From CAYUQT01 sp964596165 (GTDB lineage Bacteria > Planctomycetota > Phycisphaerae > UBA1845 > JAFGLZ01), in contig CAZQTW010000003.1 of the NCBI GenBank assembly GCA_964596165.1, forward strand, positions 62,001-126,000: 64,000 nt of DNA, given 5' to 3'. Shown here piece after piece: positions 1 through 9,487 of this stretch; the stretch's first letter is position 1, and each line of letters starts with the position of its first letter. The translations under genes were made by a program, and so were the position numbers. The notes below the pieces were generated by a model, which did not search any database, was not told the origin of the DNA, and was given only the letters and a program-made list of their open reading frames with translations.

Positions 1-1232
1 TTCAGAGCATCCAGGAACGAATCACGCAGATGTTGGAGAACGCCCAGGCGTACTTCAAGAAGGAAGCCGATCAATTGCGGGAGATTGTGTCCCAGCACGA
101 AGCGGACATGGTCAAGTTTCGCTCGCAGTTCTCGGGCGCCGATCCGGCCGACCCGGAGTCAATCGTTCACCGCCTGACGGCCCTGACCGTTCAACGGGAG
201 GATCTCAAGCGACGGGCCCAGGAACTCGAGATGGAAATCCGTCTGAATGAGGACTATCTCGGCAAGAACACGCCGACGACGTCGAAGCCCGCGTCGAGCC
301 AGCCTCGCGTGGCGACGGTTCGAGTTGAGCCTCCTCCGACTCGGCCGAACCCGGCCAGGGCCGAGGTGCAGCGCAGGATCGACGCGCTGGTGGCGCTGAT
401 TGCGGAGAGGAAGATGGCGATGACGGAGGAACATCCCGAGGTTCGGCGACTGCGGATGAAGCTTGCCCAGGCGGAGCATGAACTGTCGCGGACGCCCCCG
501 CTCATTCCGGTGGATGTCGCGCCGACCGTGGCGGCGGCCGCGCCTTCCTCTCCCGATACGGAAGGCCAGGCACGACGGTTCGAGCAGTTGCGCTTGGAGG
601 TGGCTCAGCGGAACCTCCAGCAACAGTTGGCCAAGACGCGGCACGATCTGGAGCTGGTTGAGCGGCAGATCGCTCGATACGAGGCGGAAAAGGGGGCGAT
701 CTTCGAGCGGCGCCAGGAATACCTGCGGCGCCAGGAGCAACTCAGCAGCGCGATGGCCAGTTTCAAGCAGGAAATGAAGCGTTACGACGGCGTCACCGAA
801 ATCCTCAAGGCCGAGCAGAACAAGCGCGGCGTGAGTTTCAAGGTCCTGGAGGAGACACAGGTTTCGCCCAAACCGGTATCGCCGACGATGAGTCGACTCA
901 CAACGATGAGCCTGGGATTCGGGTCGGCCGTCGGATTGGCCTGCGCGGTCTTGCTGGAGCTGCTCGACCGCACGTTCCGGGCGCCGAGTCAAATCAACTC
1001 GATCCTTCAGTTGCCGGTGCTGCAATGCATCGGGGAATTCGTCAGTCCCGGGATGAAACGACGTCGGTTGGCCAAACGGGTCGCCCTTCACCTGGTGGCG
1101 ACGGTGCTGATTCTGCTTGTGTGCGCGACCTCCGGGCTCGTCTACCTCAGTCTGGAGAAACCGCATCTGTACGAGAGGCTGAAGATGAATCCGGAGGCCA
1201 TGACGCTGCGAGTCATGGGCATCGCTCCTTAG
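1..1232 (+). CDS. Polysaccharide chain-length determinant (Wzz/GumC-like), 5' end missing
   Basis: Inner-membrane polysaccharide co-polymerase that would set the chain length of an exported polysaccharide. The frame is open from the first bases of the window, so the N-terminal membrane segment lies upstream; an ATG at 30 is internal. Visible parts are a long charged coiled-coil periplasmic region, then a proline-rich SPKPVSPTMSR stretch that leads into a hydrophobic segment, the usual C-terminal arrangement of Wzz/GumC proteins. A further hydrophobic segment (VALHLVATVLILLVCATSG) follows near the C-terminus, as in chain-length proteins of exosortase-linked loci. The tyrosine kinase gene starts 30 bases downstream, the normal partner order. 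Family call is firm; the exosortase link is inference. Confidence 0.85.
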   Translation, partial: QSIQERITQMLENAQAYFKKEADQLREIVSQHEADMVKFRSQFSGADPADPESIVHRLTALTVQREDLKRRAQELEMEIRLNEDYLGKNTPTTSKPASSQPRVATVRVEPPPTRPNPARAEVQRRIDALVALIAERKMAMTEEHPEVRRLRMKLAQAEHELSRTPPLIPVDVAPTVAAAAPSSPDTEGQARRFEQLRLEVAQRNLQQQLAKTRHDLELVERQIARYEAEKGAIFERRQEYLRRQEQLSSAMASFKQEMKRYDGVTEILKAEQNKRGVSFKVLEETQVSPKPVSPTMSRLTTMSLGFGSAVGLACAVLLELLDRTFRAPSQINSILQLPVLQCIGEFVSPGMKRRRLAKRVALHLVATVLILLVCATSGLVYLSLEKPHLYERLKMNPEAMTLRVMGIAP

Positions 1233-1262
1233 ACACGCGACCGAAACGTCGGAGAGGCTTTC

Positions 1263-2177
1263 ATGGGCAGGATTGCAGACGCATTGAGAAGGGCGGAAGA
1301 GGAACGAACGCTATCCGCCTCGATATCGCGTCCGGGCGCCCGGGCGGTCGGCGGCGTCGCCGTGGCGGAGGGAGAGGCGTCCGAGATCGCCCGGCCGCCT
1401 CGTTTGGGGCTCCGCCCCGACACTCCACCGACCTCGGAGAGCCGCACCCGCACCGGTTTTTCTCCGGAGACCGCCGGGCGTGGGACCGACCCGGCGCTGG
1501 TGGCACTGCGGGGCTATGACTCGATGCTTGTGGAGCAGTACCGTGCCCTGCGGACGCGATTGCTGAGCCAGAGCGGACGGGCGCGGTCCCAGGTCATCGC
1601 CATCACGAGCACGCTTTCCGGTGAAGGAAAGACCGTCACCACCGCGAATCTGGGTTGCGTCATGGCGGAAGTCAAGCACCTGCGGATATTGCTGGCCGAT
1701 GCCGATTTCAGAAAGACGCGATTGGGGGGCCTGTTCGGGCTGAAGTCAAGCCCCGGTTTGGTGGAGGTGCTTCAGGATCGCACCACGCTCGACGAATCGG
1801 TTCAGAAAACCCAAGTGCCCAACCTCGACCTCATGGCGGCGGGAAACACCCAGGGAGTGAATCCCGCGGAGTTGCTGAGTTCCAAGCGAGCGGCGGCCGT
1901 CTTCGACGAACTCAAGGATCGATACAACTACGTTTTGGTCGACACGCCGCCGTGTGGTGACGTGGCCGATGCGGGAATCGTGGGGCAAGTCGCCGACGGC
2001 GCACTCATGATTGTCCGGTTGGGAAAGACCCCACAACCCGCGGCCAAACGGATCGTCCAGATGCTGCGGGCGAGCAATGTGAGGCTGATCGGGTGCGTCT
2101 TGGTCGGTTCGGACGAGGAGCGTTCTCCCTACGGCTATGACGACTACGGATACGGGATACGCGAGAAGGGAACGTAG
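1263..2177 (+). CDS. BY-type tyrosine autokinase of exopolysaccharide synthesis (CpsD/EpsG-like)
   Basis: Cytoplasmic bacterial tyrosine kinase that pairs with the preceding chain-length protein to control polysaccharide export. The N-terminus MGRIADALRRAEEER matches the start typical of these kinases. Walker A is STLSGEGKT (residues 116-124), Walker A' is ILLADADF (142-149) and Walker B is YVLVDTPP (223-230). The C-terminus holds a tyrosine cluster, YGYDDYGYG, of the kind that is autophosphorylated. The kinase is a separate polypeptide, not fused to the co-polymerase as in Wzc. Start ATG 1263 follows GGAGAGG a few bases upstream. MinD/ParA-type P-loop proteins are the alternative, but the C-terminal tyrosines and the neighbour argue against that. 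Confidence 0.88.
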   Translation: MGRIADALRRAEEERTLSASISRPGARAVGGVAVAEGEASEIARPPRLGLRPDTPPTSESRTRTGFSPETAGRGTDPALVALRGYDSMLVEQYRALRTRLLSQSGRARSQVIAITSTLSGEGKTVTTANLGCVMAEVKHLRILLADADFRKTRLGGLFGLKSSPGLVEVLQDRTTLDESVQKTQVPNLDLMAAGNTQGVNPAELLSSKRAAAVFDELKDRYNYVLVDTPPCGDVADAGIVGQVADGALMIVRLGKTPQPAAKRIVQMLRASNVRLIGCVLVGSDEERSPYGYDDYGYGIREKGT

Positions 2178-2279
2178 CCTCTCGGCAAACCCGCCCGTTC
2201 TGGCGGTCGGTGGGCCGAGCCGGCCCTTTCCTGTGCTGTCGTCTCGAGGGGACTTGCCCATTCGCTCAACGGATGATCG

Positions 2280-4013
2280 ATGCGTCTCACGTTGACCATG
2301 CTTGATGCCCGTCCTTCCGGGGAGGCGACCGAGAGAACGCCGTCGAACGCCGTCTCGGCGTCGCGTCGCGCCGGTGCGATTGCGTGGAGTCGTCGGGACG
2401 CGTTGCTCCTGGGCGTTGCGGTGGCGGCGTCGCTCGCCGTACTGATCCCTCACTTGGCCGCTCCCGGGTTCTTCCACAACGACGAAGCCCAGCACGCCGT
2501 CAGTGGAGCCTTTTGCAGGGACGCCTTGGCGGACTTTGCGACGTTCGTCTGCGACCCGGTGGGGTATGCGGCCACGTGGTATGCGCACTTCCCCGGCATG
2601 GTCATCCCATTCTATTACCCCCCTTTGGTTCACGGCATTCTGGGTGTTGCGTTTCTGGTGGGGGGTGTCTCGCTTCTTGCGGCGAGGCTCGTCATCGTCG
2701 CCTTCGCAATCTGGGGTGTGGTCTTTCTTTTCCTCACCCTGCGTCTGCTGGTGGGGAGGACGGCGGCTCTGGCCGGACCGCTGCTCTTGGTGTCGATTCC
2801 CGAGGTGACGCTGTGGGGCCATAGCGTCATGCTCGAGGTCCCCATGACCGCCATGGTGATCACTGCCGCCTATTTCCTCGTCGCTTACGTCGAATGCGAC
2901 CGACGACGTGCGGTATACGGTTGGGCCGTCTTCACTCTCATGGCGCTGATGACCAAGCAGCCTGCCTTGTTCTTCCTGCCGGTGTCGATGCTCTACGTCC
3001 TCTTGCGGGGTCGGTGGTCGCTTCTCCGTCGAAGGGAGTGCATGATTGCCGTGGGCGTGGTTGTGCTTGTCACCATTGCCTACGTTTTCTTCCAAGCCGG
3101 CTTCGCAAGGGTCTTCGTGGCCGTGTCGGTCAACAGTGCGTCCGTGGCTTCGCGACTGAGCTGGTCGCACTTCGCGTCGTATCCGTCGGTCTTCTGGCAG
3201 ATGGCCCCGGCAACGACCCTTCTGGCAATTGTCGGCGCAGGGGTGGGATGGCGCCGAGGATACCGGGCGGCCGTGGTCCTTGGCATGGCGTGGTTGCTGG
3301 GGTTCTTGCTCTTCCAGACGGCCATCACCGGGCGCAGCGCCCGCTACGCGGTGCCGGCCATGCCGGCCCTGGCGATGCTCGGCGGCATGATCTGTGTGCT
3401 GCCGCATGCGACTCGGGGGCTGGGCGCGGCGGCCGTGTTGACGGCGATTGTATTGCAGGCGTCGGTGGGATGGTCCGACCGAAACGGCCCGGCCGCCGTT
3501 CAGGGGCAATTCGCCGAGGCGGCGGATGCGGTGTTTCGGCAACGGGCAGGCCGGGTGGTTCTGTACGAGGGTTACCACGACGGAGAGTTCATCTTCAACG
3601 CACGGCGCATCGCCGGCGACCGCAGGCCGTTCGTCCTTCGCAGCAGCAAAGTCATCTACAGTTGCGCGACCGACCCGGGCCTGCTGTTCTCGAACATTCG
3701 ATCCACGGATCAGGAGATATACGACCTGCTCGACCGGACCGGCGTGACCCACGTCGTGGTCGAGGAGCCTCAGCGAATCCGGGCGCCGGGGACGTGCGCG
3801 ATTCGTAGGATGGTCGCCTCCGATCGTTTCACGAAGGAGGCGGAGTATGAGATTGCCTGGCCCGGACGATGCCTGCGGCGAGGCCGTCTGGAGATCTACG
3901 CCTATCATCGGACCACACCGGCGGGTGACGGGCGGATCGTGTTGCCGCTGCCGGGCGTCGGTCGTGAGTTGCGTGTGTCGATCGGTGGACCGGAAAAAGC
4001 CGAACCGAGCTAG
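2280..4013 (+). CDS. ArnT/PMT-like polytopic membrane glycosyltransferase
   Basis: Predicted GT-C fold glycosyltransferase using a polyprenyl-phosphate sugar, acting on the outer face of the inner membrane. It is 577 residues with about ten or more hydrophobic segments beginning near residue 42. The first external loop carries HNDEAQH (D68-E69), the acidic pair expected for the catalytic base of PMT_2/ArnT-type enzymes. The last part (from about residue 400) is soluble and ends in a basic tail. It sits between the tyrosine kinase and a GT2 transferase, so a role in decorating the locus polysaccharide or its lipid carrier is likely. The sugar and acceptor cannot be read from sequence. Confidence 0.75.
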   Translation: MRLTLTMLDARPSGEATERTPSNAVSASRRAGAIAWSRRDALLLGVAVAASLAVLIPHLAAPGFFHNDEAQHAVSGAFCRDALADFATFVCDPVGYAATWYAHFPGMVIPFYYPPLVHGILGVAFLVGGVSLLAARLVIVAFAIWGVVFLFLTLRLLVGRTAALAGPLLLVSIPEVTLWGHSVMLEVPMTAMVITAAYFLVAYVECDRRRAVYGWAVFTLMALMTKQPALFFLPVSMLYVLLRGRWSLLRRRECMIAVGVVVLVTIAYVFFQAGFARVFVAVSVNSASVASRLSWSHFASYPSVFWQMAPATTLLAIVGAGVGWRRGYRAAVVLGMAWLLGFLLFQTAITGRSARYAVPAMPALAMLGGMICVLPHATRGLGAAAVLTAIVLQASVGWSDRNGPAAVQGQFAEAADAVFRQRAGRVVLYEGYHDGEFIFNARRIAGDRRPFVLRSSKVIYSCATDPGLLFSNIRSTDQEIYDLLDRTGVTHVVVEEPQRIRAPGTCAIRRMVASDRFTKEAEYEIAWPGRCLRRGRLEIYAYHRTTPAGDGRIVLPLPGVGRELRVSIGGPEKAEPS

Positions 4014-4069
4014 GGGTGAGGAAGAACGGCCGCCGATACCTCGCCGACCGGCGGAAGGAAACATCAAAC

Positions 4070-5143
4070 ATGTATCTCGGCAAGAAGATCGGGGTGGTCG
4101 TACCGGCTCACAATGAAGCGCGTCTCATTCGAAGGACCCTGACGACGATGCCGGAATTCGTCGATCGAATCATCGTCGTGGACGACGCCAGCACGGACCA
4201 GACGCCTCACATCGTGTGCGACCTGGCGGCCGATTTCGACGGTCGACTCGTCCTGATTCGGCACGAGGGCAACCGCGGCGTCGGCGCGGCGATCATCACC
4301 GGTTACAAGCGCGCCATGACCGAGGGCCTCGACGTTGTGGCGGTGATGGCCGGCGACGCACAGATGGATCCCGATGACCTGCCTCGGGTGATCTCACCCG
4401 TCTGCCAAGGGGTGGCTCACTACGTCAAAGGCAACCGGTTGTTCACGGGCGAGTCCTGGCGCATGATCCCCCGGGTTCGGTATCTCGGGAACGCGGTGCT
4501 GAGCCTGCTCACCAAAGTGGCCAGCGGTTACTGGCATGTTGCCGATTCGCAGACGGGCTACACGGCCATCGACCGCGAGAGTCTGATGCTTCTCGATCTC
4601 GATGCGATCTATCCGCGATACGGCTATCCGAACGACATGCTGGTTCAGTTGAACGTATTCGATCGTGTGGTCGCCGACGTTCCCGTGAGACCGGTGTATC
4701 GCATTGGGGAGACGTCCGGCATCCGGCTGCGCAAGGTGATTCCCAGGATTTCGTGGTTGCTGTTCAAACGATTCCTCTGGCGTCTGGGGGCAAAGTATGT
4801 GGTGCGCGACTTCCACCCGCTCGTCTTCTTCTATCTCTTCGGCGCGATGCTTTTCGCGGGCGGGTTGGGATTCGGCGCATGGCTTGTCTGGATGCGGCTG
4901 TTTGTCACCAAGGTGGCGCCGACCAGCGCGATTTTGTCGATGTTCCTGATGGTGACCGGCCTGCAACTGTTGCTCTTTGCCATGTGGTTCGACATGGAAC
5001 GGAACCGGTCGTTGAAGGCCGAACTGTCGCCGGGGTCGATGCCGCCCAGACGATTCGCCGGCAAGTCGCGGAACGCCGCGGCGGCAACGCGCATTCCGGA
5101 CGACCGGACGGAATCGATAACCTCCTTGTCAATGATGCACTGA
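4070..5143 (+). CDS. GT2 family glycosyltransferase with C-terminal membrane segments (DPM1-like)
   Basis: Inverting glycosyltransferase of the polyprenol-phosphate sugar synthase type. GT-A motifs are VVVPAHNEA (9-17), VVDDASTD (36-43) and GDAQMDPDD (95-103), the nucleotide and metal site. Two hydrophobic segments lie near the C-terminus around residues 260-325, anchoring it to the membrane. The frame is open from a GTG at 4016, but the ATG at 4070 is preferred: it follows GGAAGGA and begins directly at the GT-A fold. It could make the polyprenyl-phosphate sugar used by the upstream ArnT-like enzyme; that pairing is inference from position. Confidence 0.85.
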   Translation: MYLGKKIGVVVPAHNEARLIRRTLTTMPEFVDRIIVVDDASTDQTPHIVCDLAADFDGRLVLIRHEGNRGVGAAIITGYKRAMTEGLDVVAVMAGDAQMDPDDLPRVISPVCQGVAHYVKGNRLFTGESWRMIPRVRYLGNAVLSLLTKVASGYWHVADSQTGYTAIDRESLMLLDLDAIYPRYGYPNDMLVQLNVFDRVVADVPVRPVYRIGETSGIRLRKVIPRISWLLFKRFLWRLGAKYVVRDFHPLVFFYLFGAMLFAGGLGFGAWLVWMRLFVTKVAPTSAILSMFLMVTGLQLLLFAMWFDMERNRSLKAELSPGSMPPRRFAGKSRNAAAATRIPDDRTESITSLSMMH

Positions 5144-5150
5144 GATTGCC

Positions 5151-6140
5151 ATGCTCCGACGTCCGCTGGCGCTGACGATTGACCTTGATGAATGGTATCA
5201 CTGTCGATGGGCGACCGGCTCCGGCGACGCGTTGTGGCCCAGCACGACGGCATTGTTCCGAGACGTGTACCGGAGCGACCGGCCGGTCGGCGAACTGATC
5301 GAGCCGACGGAGTGGCTGCTCGCCCGGCTGGCCGAACGTGGCGCGAAGGCGACGTTCTTCGTCCTCGGCGAAGTGGCGAGGTGGTATCCGGATCTCATTC
5401 GCCGGATCGCCGACGGGGGACATGAGATTGCCTGTCATGGAATGCACCATGTCAACATGACCTGGGAGACCGAATCCTACTTCGCCTCGCAGTTGGCCCA
5501 GGCGAAGTCGCTGCTGGAAGAGTTGACGGGGCGACCGGTGCGTGGCTTCCGCGCGCCGAACTTCGTCGTGGCGCCCTATCTGGGGCGTGTGCTCCGCAAG
5601 CTGGCTTTCAGCTACGATTCCAGCATCTGTCCCGCATGGTCGGTTCTGAGAACCGGCCGACGTTGTGCCCATGCTCCCCGAGAACCGTATGAGCCCGACA
5701 TCGCGAATCTGTCGACGAGCGGGCGGTCCGGTTTGATCGAACTCCCGATTGCCATGCAGGCCGGCGTAGCCCTACCCGGCGGTACGGGCATCATGGCGCG
5801 GGTTGCCGGAACGTGGTGGGCGCGCACGGCGCTGAACTACCGTCTGAGCAGGGGTTCGGCGATGTTCTACTGTCATCCGTACGAGTTGACGCCTGCCGGC
5901 GAGTCGCGGTGGCCCGCGAAGCTGCCGCTGCGTGCACGGGTGTTCCTGCGCCGGACGGGCGACTATCTCCGTCGGTTTCTTCTCGAGTTGATGGACCGCC
6001 GAGACGTGACGCACGTGACGGCCGGTGAGCTGGCCGAGCTGGCTCGCAACGCGAATGCCGTGAGCCGGGCCCGCCGGGGGGAGCGGGGAGAAAGCGTGGA
6101 TGTGAACGCTGGCCCCGCCGCACAATCCCTGTCCACGTGA
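5151..6140 (+). CDS. CE4 polysaccharide deacetylase (exosortase-locus type)
   Basis: Metal-dependent N- or O-deacetylase of the NodB/CE4 fold, expected to trim acetyl groups from the locus polysaccharide. The N-terminal TIDLDEWYH (9-17) carries the catalytic and metal-binding aspartates and resembles the DVEDW/Y start of the deacetylases found in exosortase-linked exopolysaccharide loci. The second metal motif is HGMHH (H96-x3-H100), and RAPNF forms the third groove motif. No signal peptide is seen, as in the exosortase-locus subfamily. The gene starts 8 bases after the preceding GT2 gene. The specific substrate is unknown. Confidence 0.83.
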   Translation: MLRRPLALTIDLDEWYHCRWATGSGDALWPSTTALFRDVYRSDRPVGELIEPTEWLLARLAERGAKATFFVLGEVARWYPDLIRRIADGGHEIACHGMHHVNMTWETESYFASQLAQAKSLLEELTGRPVRGFRAPNFVVAPYLGRVLRKLAFSYDSSICPAWSVLRTGRRCAHAPREPYEPDIANLSTSGRSGLIELPIAMQAGVALPGGTGIMARVAGTWWARTALNYRLSRGSAMFYCHPYELTPAGESRWPAKLPLRARVFLRRTGDYLRRFLLELMDRRDVTHVTAGELAELARNANAVSRARRGERGESVDVNAGPAAQSLST

Positions 6141-6384
6141 CAAATGTGAACCCAAAAGGCCCGGGTGAGGGCGTCGTCCGGGAATGCGCAGGTGGAAGAT
6201 GAATCCCCCGCGGGACCGGGGGATCGGATCGATCTTGCCCTGCCTGCCCTTCCTTATGCAGACACGGACGTGGGTTAGGGGCGTCTCCTCACGATTGACC
6301 CCTGCCGGTCACGGGCGTAGGGTGTTAGGGATTGTACGGACGGTTGGATCGGCCGAGTCTTTCCGAGGGCGATCAAGGGACCGA

Positions 6385-8679
6385 ATGGGAGCGGATGCCA
6401 TCACATCGCCGCCGACCCGAGCAAAGGCCCTGTTCAATCATTGGGCCGGTCCACCCGTGCTCATCATTCTGATCGGGCTGGTCTGCCTGTCCCCTCTGTG
6501 GACAAGCCGTGGCGTCGTTTACTCCAAACACTCGGACATCATTGCCGAGCACCTCGGCGTCAAGGCCCTTGGTCAACGATCCGTGGATCTTCACGGTAGA
6601 CTGCCGCTGTGGAATCCCCATATGAACTGCGGCGCGCCCGCTTTTGCCGCCCCCGAATCCATGTACGTCTTCCCGTTCGATCTGCTCTATCTGTTCCTTC
6701 CGCTCGATCGTGCGACGAATGGGGTCATCCTGCTGAACGTCGTGCTGGCGGGCCTGACCATGTATCTCTTCTGCCGCGGTTTTCTGAATCACCGTGCATC
6801 GGCCCTCTTCTGCGGAGTGGCCTACATGGTGAGTTATCGTTATCTGTCGATGATCCATGCGGGCTGGCTGCCAAAGATGAGCATGTACGCGCTGACACCG
6901 CTGCTGTTTTGGTCGTGCGACCGGGTGCTCCGACTTCCCGGTGTTCGCCGGTCGGCCGTATGGGCCGGCATCGTTGGGCTCTGCTTCATGCAGAGCGACA
7001 TGCAGGGGTTGTACTACAGTGGCCTGGGGTGTCTGCTCTTCGCGGGCGTTCGACTGATTCGGCAGGAACGGGCGCTGCGGCTGCGTGGACTCGGTTGTCT
7101 GGCGGCGGGAGGCATCCTGGGTGTGATGTGTTCGGCGCCCGTCTTGTTTCCCCGGATCGAATTCGCGGCGCTCAGTTCGCGCGCGGAACCGACATACGAG
7201 TTTTTCGTGATGCAGCCGCCGGTATTGAAGGATACCAAGACGTTCCTCGACCCCCTCGATGAGGGCGGCGCCCGAGACGAGTTCTGGGAGAAGAACTTCT
7301 ACTTTGGGCTGTGGTTGTATCCCCTTTGCATCGTGGGGGTCGTCGGTCGGCGGCGTTCGAGTGGATTCCTACTGGCCGCCATGCTGGGGGTGCTCCTCCT
7401 ATGCTTCAATACGCCGGCGCTGAAGCTGCTGTACACCTGTCTGCCCGGCTTCGGGCTGTTTCGACAGTCGTCCAAGCTGCTCCTGCTCGGTCAGTTCATT
7501 CTTCTCCTGTTGGGCGGATTGGGAGCGGACGTGTTGCTTGCGGACCGAGAACGGCATCGAATCGTCTCGAGGCTCTTTCCCGTCCTCATGATCTGCGCGG
7601 CGGGCATCGCACTGTATCCAACGTCGAGTCTCGGTACGTACGCTCGTTGCGCCATGGTCCTGACGATTGGACTGGCCGGCGCGAGCGTCCTCTTGCCTCG
7701 GCTGGGTGCGGGAGTCCTGTCCGTGCTTCTGCTGGCTCTTCCCGGGGTCGATGCCGGCGTTCGCTTTGGGCGGAGGATTGAGACTCGGCCGCTGCAGGAG
7801 GCAATTCCACGACACGCCTTTCTTGAGGCTTTGAGGCGCGACGTTGTGCGAGGCAGGACTGCCGCCATCGGTCGGACGACGATTCCCTACGGCATGGCAG
7901 GTTGCTACGACGTGGAACTGGCCAATGGGTTCACCGCCTTGAATCTGAAACACTACCTGGAGTACTTCGCCGTCCTTCAATACGGCGATCCCAACCGGGG
8001 CCCGAAAGGCCCGTGGATATGGACGGACCTGAACGCGATGACCAAGCCGCAGATGCTTCAGGCAATGGATGTGGAATACCTGGTGGCCAACCAGCCATAT
8101 GACTTTGATCCGATCGGATACGAGAAGACGGCGGCGTTTGAGAATGTCCCCGTGTTCTCGCTCTATCGCGGGATCGTCCACGTTCCTGTTCATGTCTACC
8201 GCCGGCGCGATCGGCTGGGAGCGGCCTTCTTCGCCACATCAGTGAGAGCCGTGTCCGATGAGGCGGCCTCGCTCCACGCGGTTGCCTCGGCTGAGTCACC
8301 ACGCGATGCCTATGTCCTCGGTCTGGATGTCGATCCCAATGGGATTGGCGGCACGGGCGGGGCGGCCAGAATGGTTCGACAGGGCATAGACGAATACGAG
8401 TATCAGGTCGACAGTCGCGGCCGAAACCTGCTCATCCTCAGCCAGGTCTGGTATCCGGGATGGCGGGCCGTCCTGGAAGGCCGGCCGGTCAGGCTCTATC
8501 GCACGAACCACGCTTGGATGGCGTGCATCGTGCCGCCGGGTTCGCACCGCTTGCGACTCGAGATGACCTGTCCCCGTTTCTGGCAGGGTTTGGCTGCAAC
8601 CGGAGCAGCCGGAGTGGCGATGGCCGCCTGGTTCATGGTGGAAAGAAGGCGGTGGACACCCCGCGCCAAGCCCACGTAA
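6385..8679 (+). CDS. YfhO-family polytopic membrane protein
   Basis: Large integral membrane protein of the YfhO family, whose members are linked to glycosylation of cell-surface polymers. The first half is a series of hydrophobic segments, starting with LIILIGLVCLSPLW. The C-terminal third is soluble and contains the family hallmark around SQVWYPGWRAVLEGRPV followed by a VPPG turn near the end, then a last membrane helix. The frame is open from 6184, but the first 67 residues are arginine-rich with no family likeness; ATG 6385 with AAGGGA four bases upstream is the better start, giving 764 residues. It is the last plus-strand gene before the opposing sugar operon. Confidence 0.78.
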   Translation: MGADAITSPPTRAKALFNHWAGPPVLIILIGLVCLSPLWTSRGVVYSKHSDIIAEHLGVKALGQRSVDLHGRLPLWNPHMNCGAPAFAAPESMYVFPFDLLYLFLPLDRATNGVILLNVVLAGLTMYLFCRGFLNHRASALFCGVAYMVSYRYLSMIHAGWLPKMSMYALTPLLFWSCDRVLRLPGVRRSAVWAGIVGLCFMQSDMQGLYYSGLGCLLFAGVRLIRQERALRLRGLGCLAAGGILGVMCSAPVLFPRIEFAALSSRAEPTYEFFVMQPPVLKDTKTFLDPLDEGGARDEFWEKNFYFGLWLYPLCIVGVVGRRRSSGFLLAAMLGVLLLCFNTPALKLLYTCLPGFGLFRQSSKLLLLGQFILLLLGGLGADVLLADRERHRIVSRLFPVLMICAAGIALYPTSSLGTYARCAMVLTIGLAGASVLLPRLGAGVLSVLLLALPGVDAGVRFGRRIETRPLQEAIPRHAFLEALRRDVVRGRTAAIGRTTIPYGMAGCYDVELANGFTALNLKHYLEYFAVLQYGDPNRGPKGPWIWTDLNAMTKPQMLQAMDVEYLVANQPYDFDPIGYEKTAAFENVPVFSLYRGIVHVPVHVYRRRDRLGAAFFATSVRAVSDEAASLHAVASAESPRDAYVLGLDVDPNGIGGTGGAARMVRQGIDEYEYQVDSRGRNLLILSQVWYPGWRAVLEGRPVRLYRTNHAWMACIVPPGSHRLRLEMTCPRFWQGLAATGAAGVAMAAWFMVERRRWTPRAKPT

Positions 8680-8740
8680 CGGCACGTCGATGCGTCCGCG
8701 GTGTGTGGTTCGTCCCCTGAACGCCTACGATCGCAACCGC

Positions 8741-9487
8741 CTACGCAAAATCCTTGCGGCGGGCGAGTTCGTCCGGCCGCTGATCGATTCGACTCACCTG
8801 TGTGGGTGAAAGGAATCGCGGGCCTCCGGCAGCCAAGCTCGCCACGAGAATGCGGCACGTCTTTACCAACATGCAGGTGCCGTTCAAGACCTCCTGGACG
8901 GTGTTGCCGAGGACGATCACGCCGTGGTTCTCCATCAGCACGACCTTGGGGACTCGCCGATGCTCCGCCTGGAAATCCTGGATGGTTCGGCGAACGGCAT
9001 GCGCCAGCGGTAGGCCCGGGTCGGTGTAGGGGACGTACGCGAGCGCCGGTCCAAGGACGACGATCTGATCCGGAAAGAGGCTACCGGCAAAGACCTCGCG
9101 GCTCTGGCGACCGCTCAACAGACCGACGGCCACGGTCGGATGGGTGTGCCCCACGAAACGGACGCCATCGAGTTGGAGACACATCGCGTGTAGGAAGGTT
9201 TCGATGGAGGGAGCTCGATTGCCGGAATCCGTGGATGACTTCAGGACCTGCTTGACGGCCTCATCATTCATCTGCTGCCGATCGAGTGCGGCCAGGATCG
9301 GCGCGAACCGTACCTTCACGAAGCTCGCTCGACCGGCGGTCGCCAGTTGCGTCCCGGAGGCCTTGACCCAGAACGCCTCGTCGTCGGCGCGCGCCGAGGT
9401 ATTGCCCTCTCCCAAGACGGCGTAGTCGTTGGCGGGCCGGCCCAGTTCGACGGACAGGGCGATCAGTTCATCCAGGACATCAGCCAT
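8741..9487 (-). CDS. Class II aldolase/adducin family sugar-phosphate aldolase
   Basis: Zinc-dependent aldolase of the fuculose/rhamnulose/ribulose-phosphate class. Visible motifs are GEGNTS and KASG near the N-terminus (phosphate binding), SIETFLH (catalytic glutamate region), HTHP (metal-binding histidines) and ENHG (third metal ligand). Length is 248 residues. Start ATG 9487 overlaps the stop of the upstream phosphohexomutase by 8 bases, so translation is probably coupled. The frame extends upstream to 9712, but that part lies inside the mutase and has no family likeness. With the adjoining FGGY kinase it suggests phosphorylation then cleavage of a ketose; which sugar is unknown. Confidence 0.85.
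   Translation of the reverse strand: MADVLDELIALSVELGRPANDYAVLGEGNTSARADDEAFWVKASGTQLATAGRASFVKVRFAPILAALDRQQMNDEAVKQVLKSSTDSGNRAPSIETFLHAMCLQLDGVRFVGHTHPTVAVGLLSGRQSREVFAGSLFPDQIVVLGPALAYVPYTDPGLPLAHAVRRTIQDFQAEHRRVPKVVLMENHGVIVLGNTVQEVLNGTCMLVKTCRILVASLAAGGPRFLSPTQVSRIDQRPDELARRKDFA

Noticed and set aside
1746..4067. Minus-strand open frame of over 700 codons opposite the kinase and ArnT-like genes.
   Set aside because: It lies opposite two genes with clear family motifs, is rich in Arg/His/Gln with no domain, and is the kind of long antisense frame that GC-rich codon bias creates.
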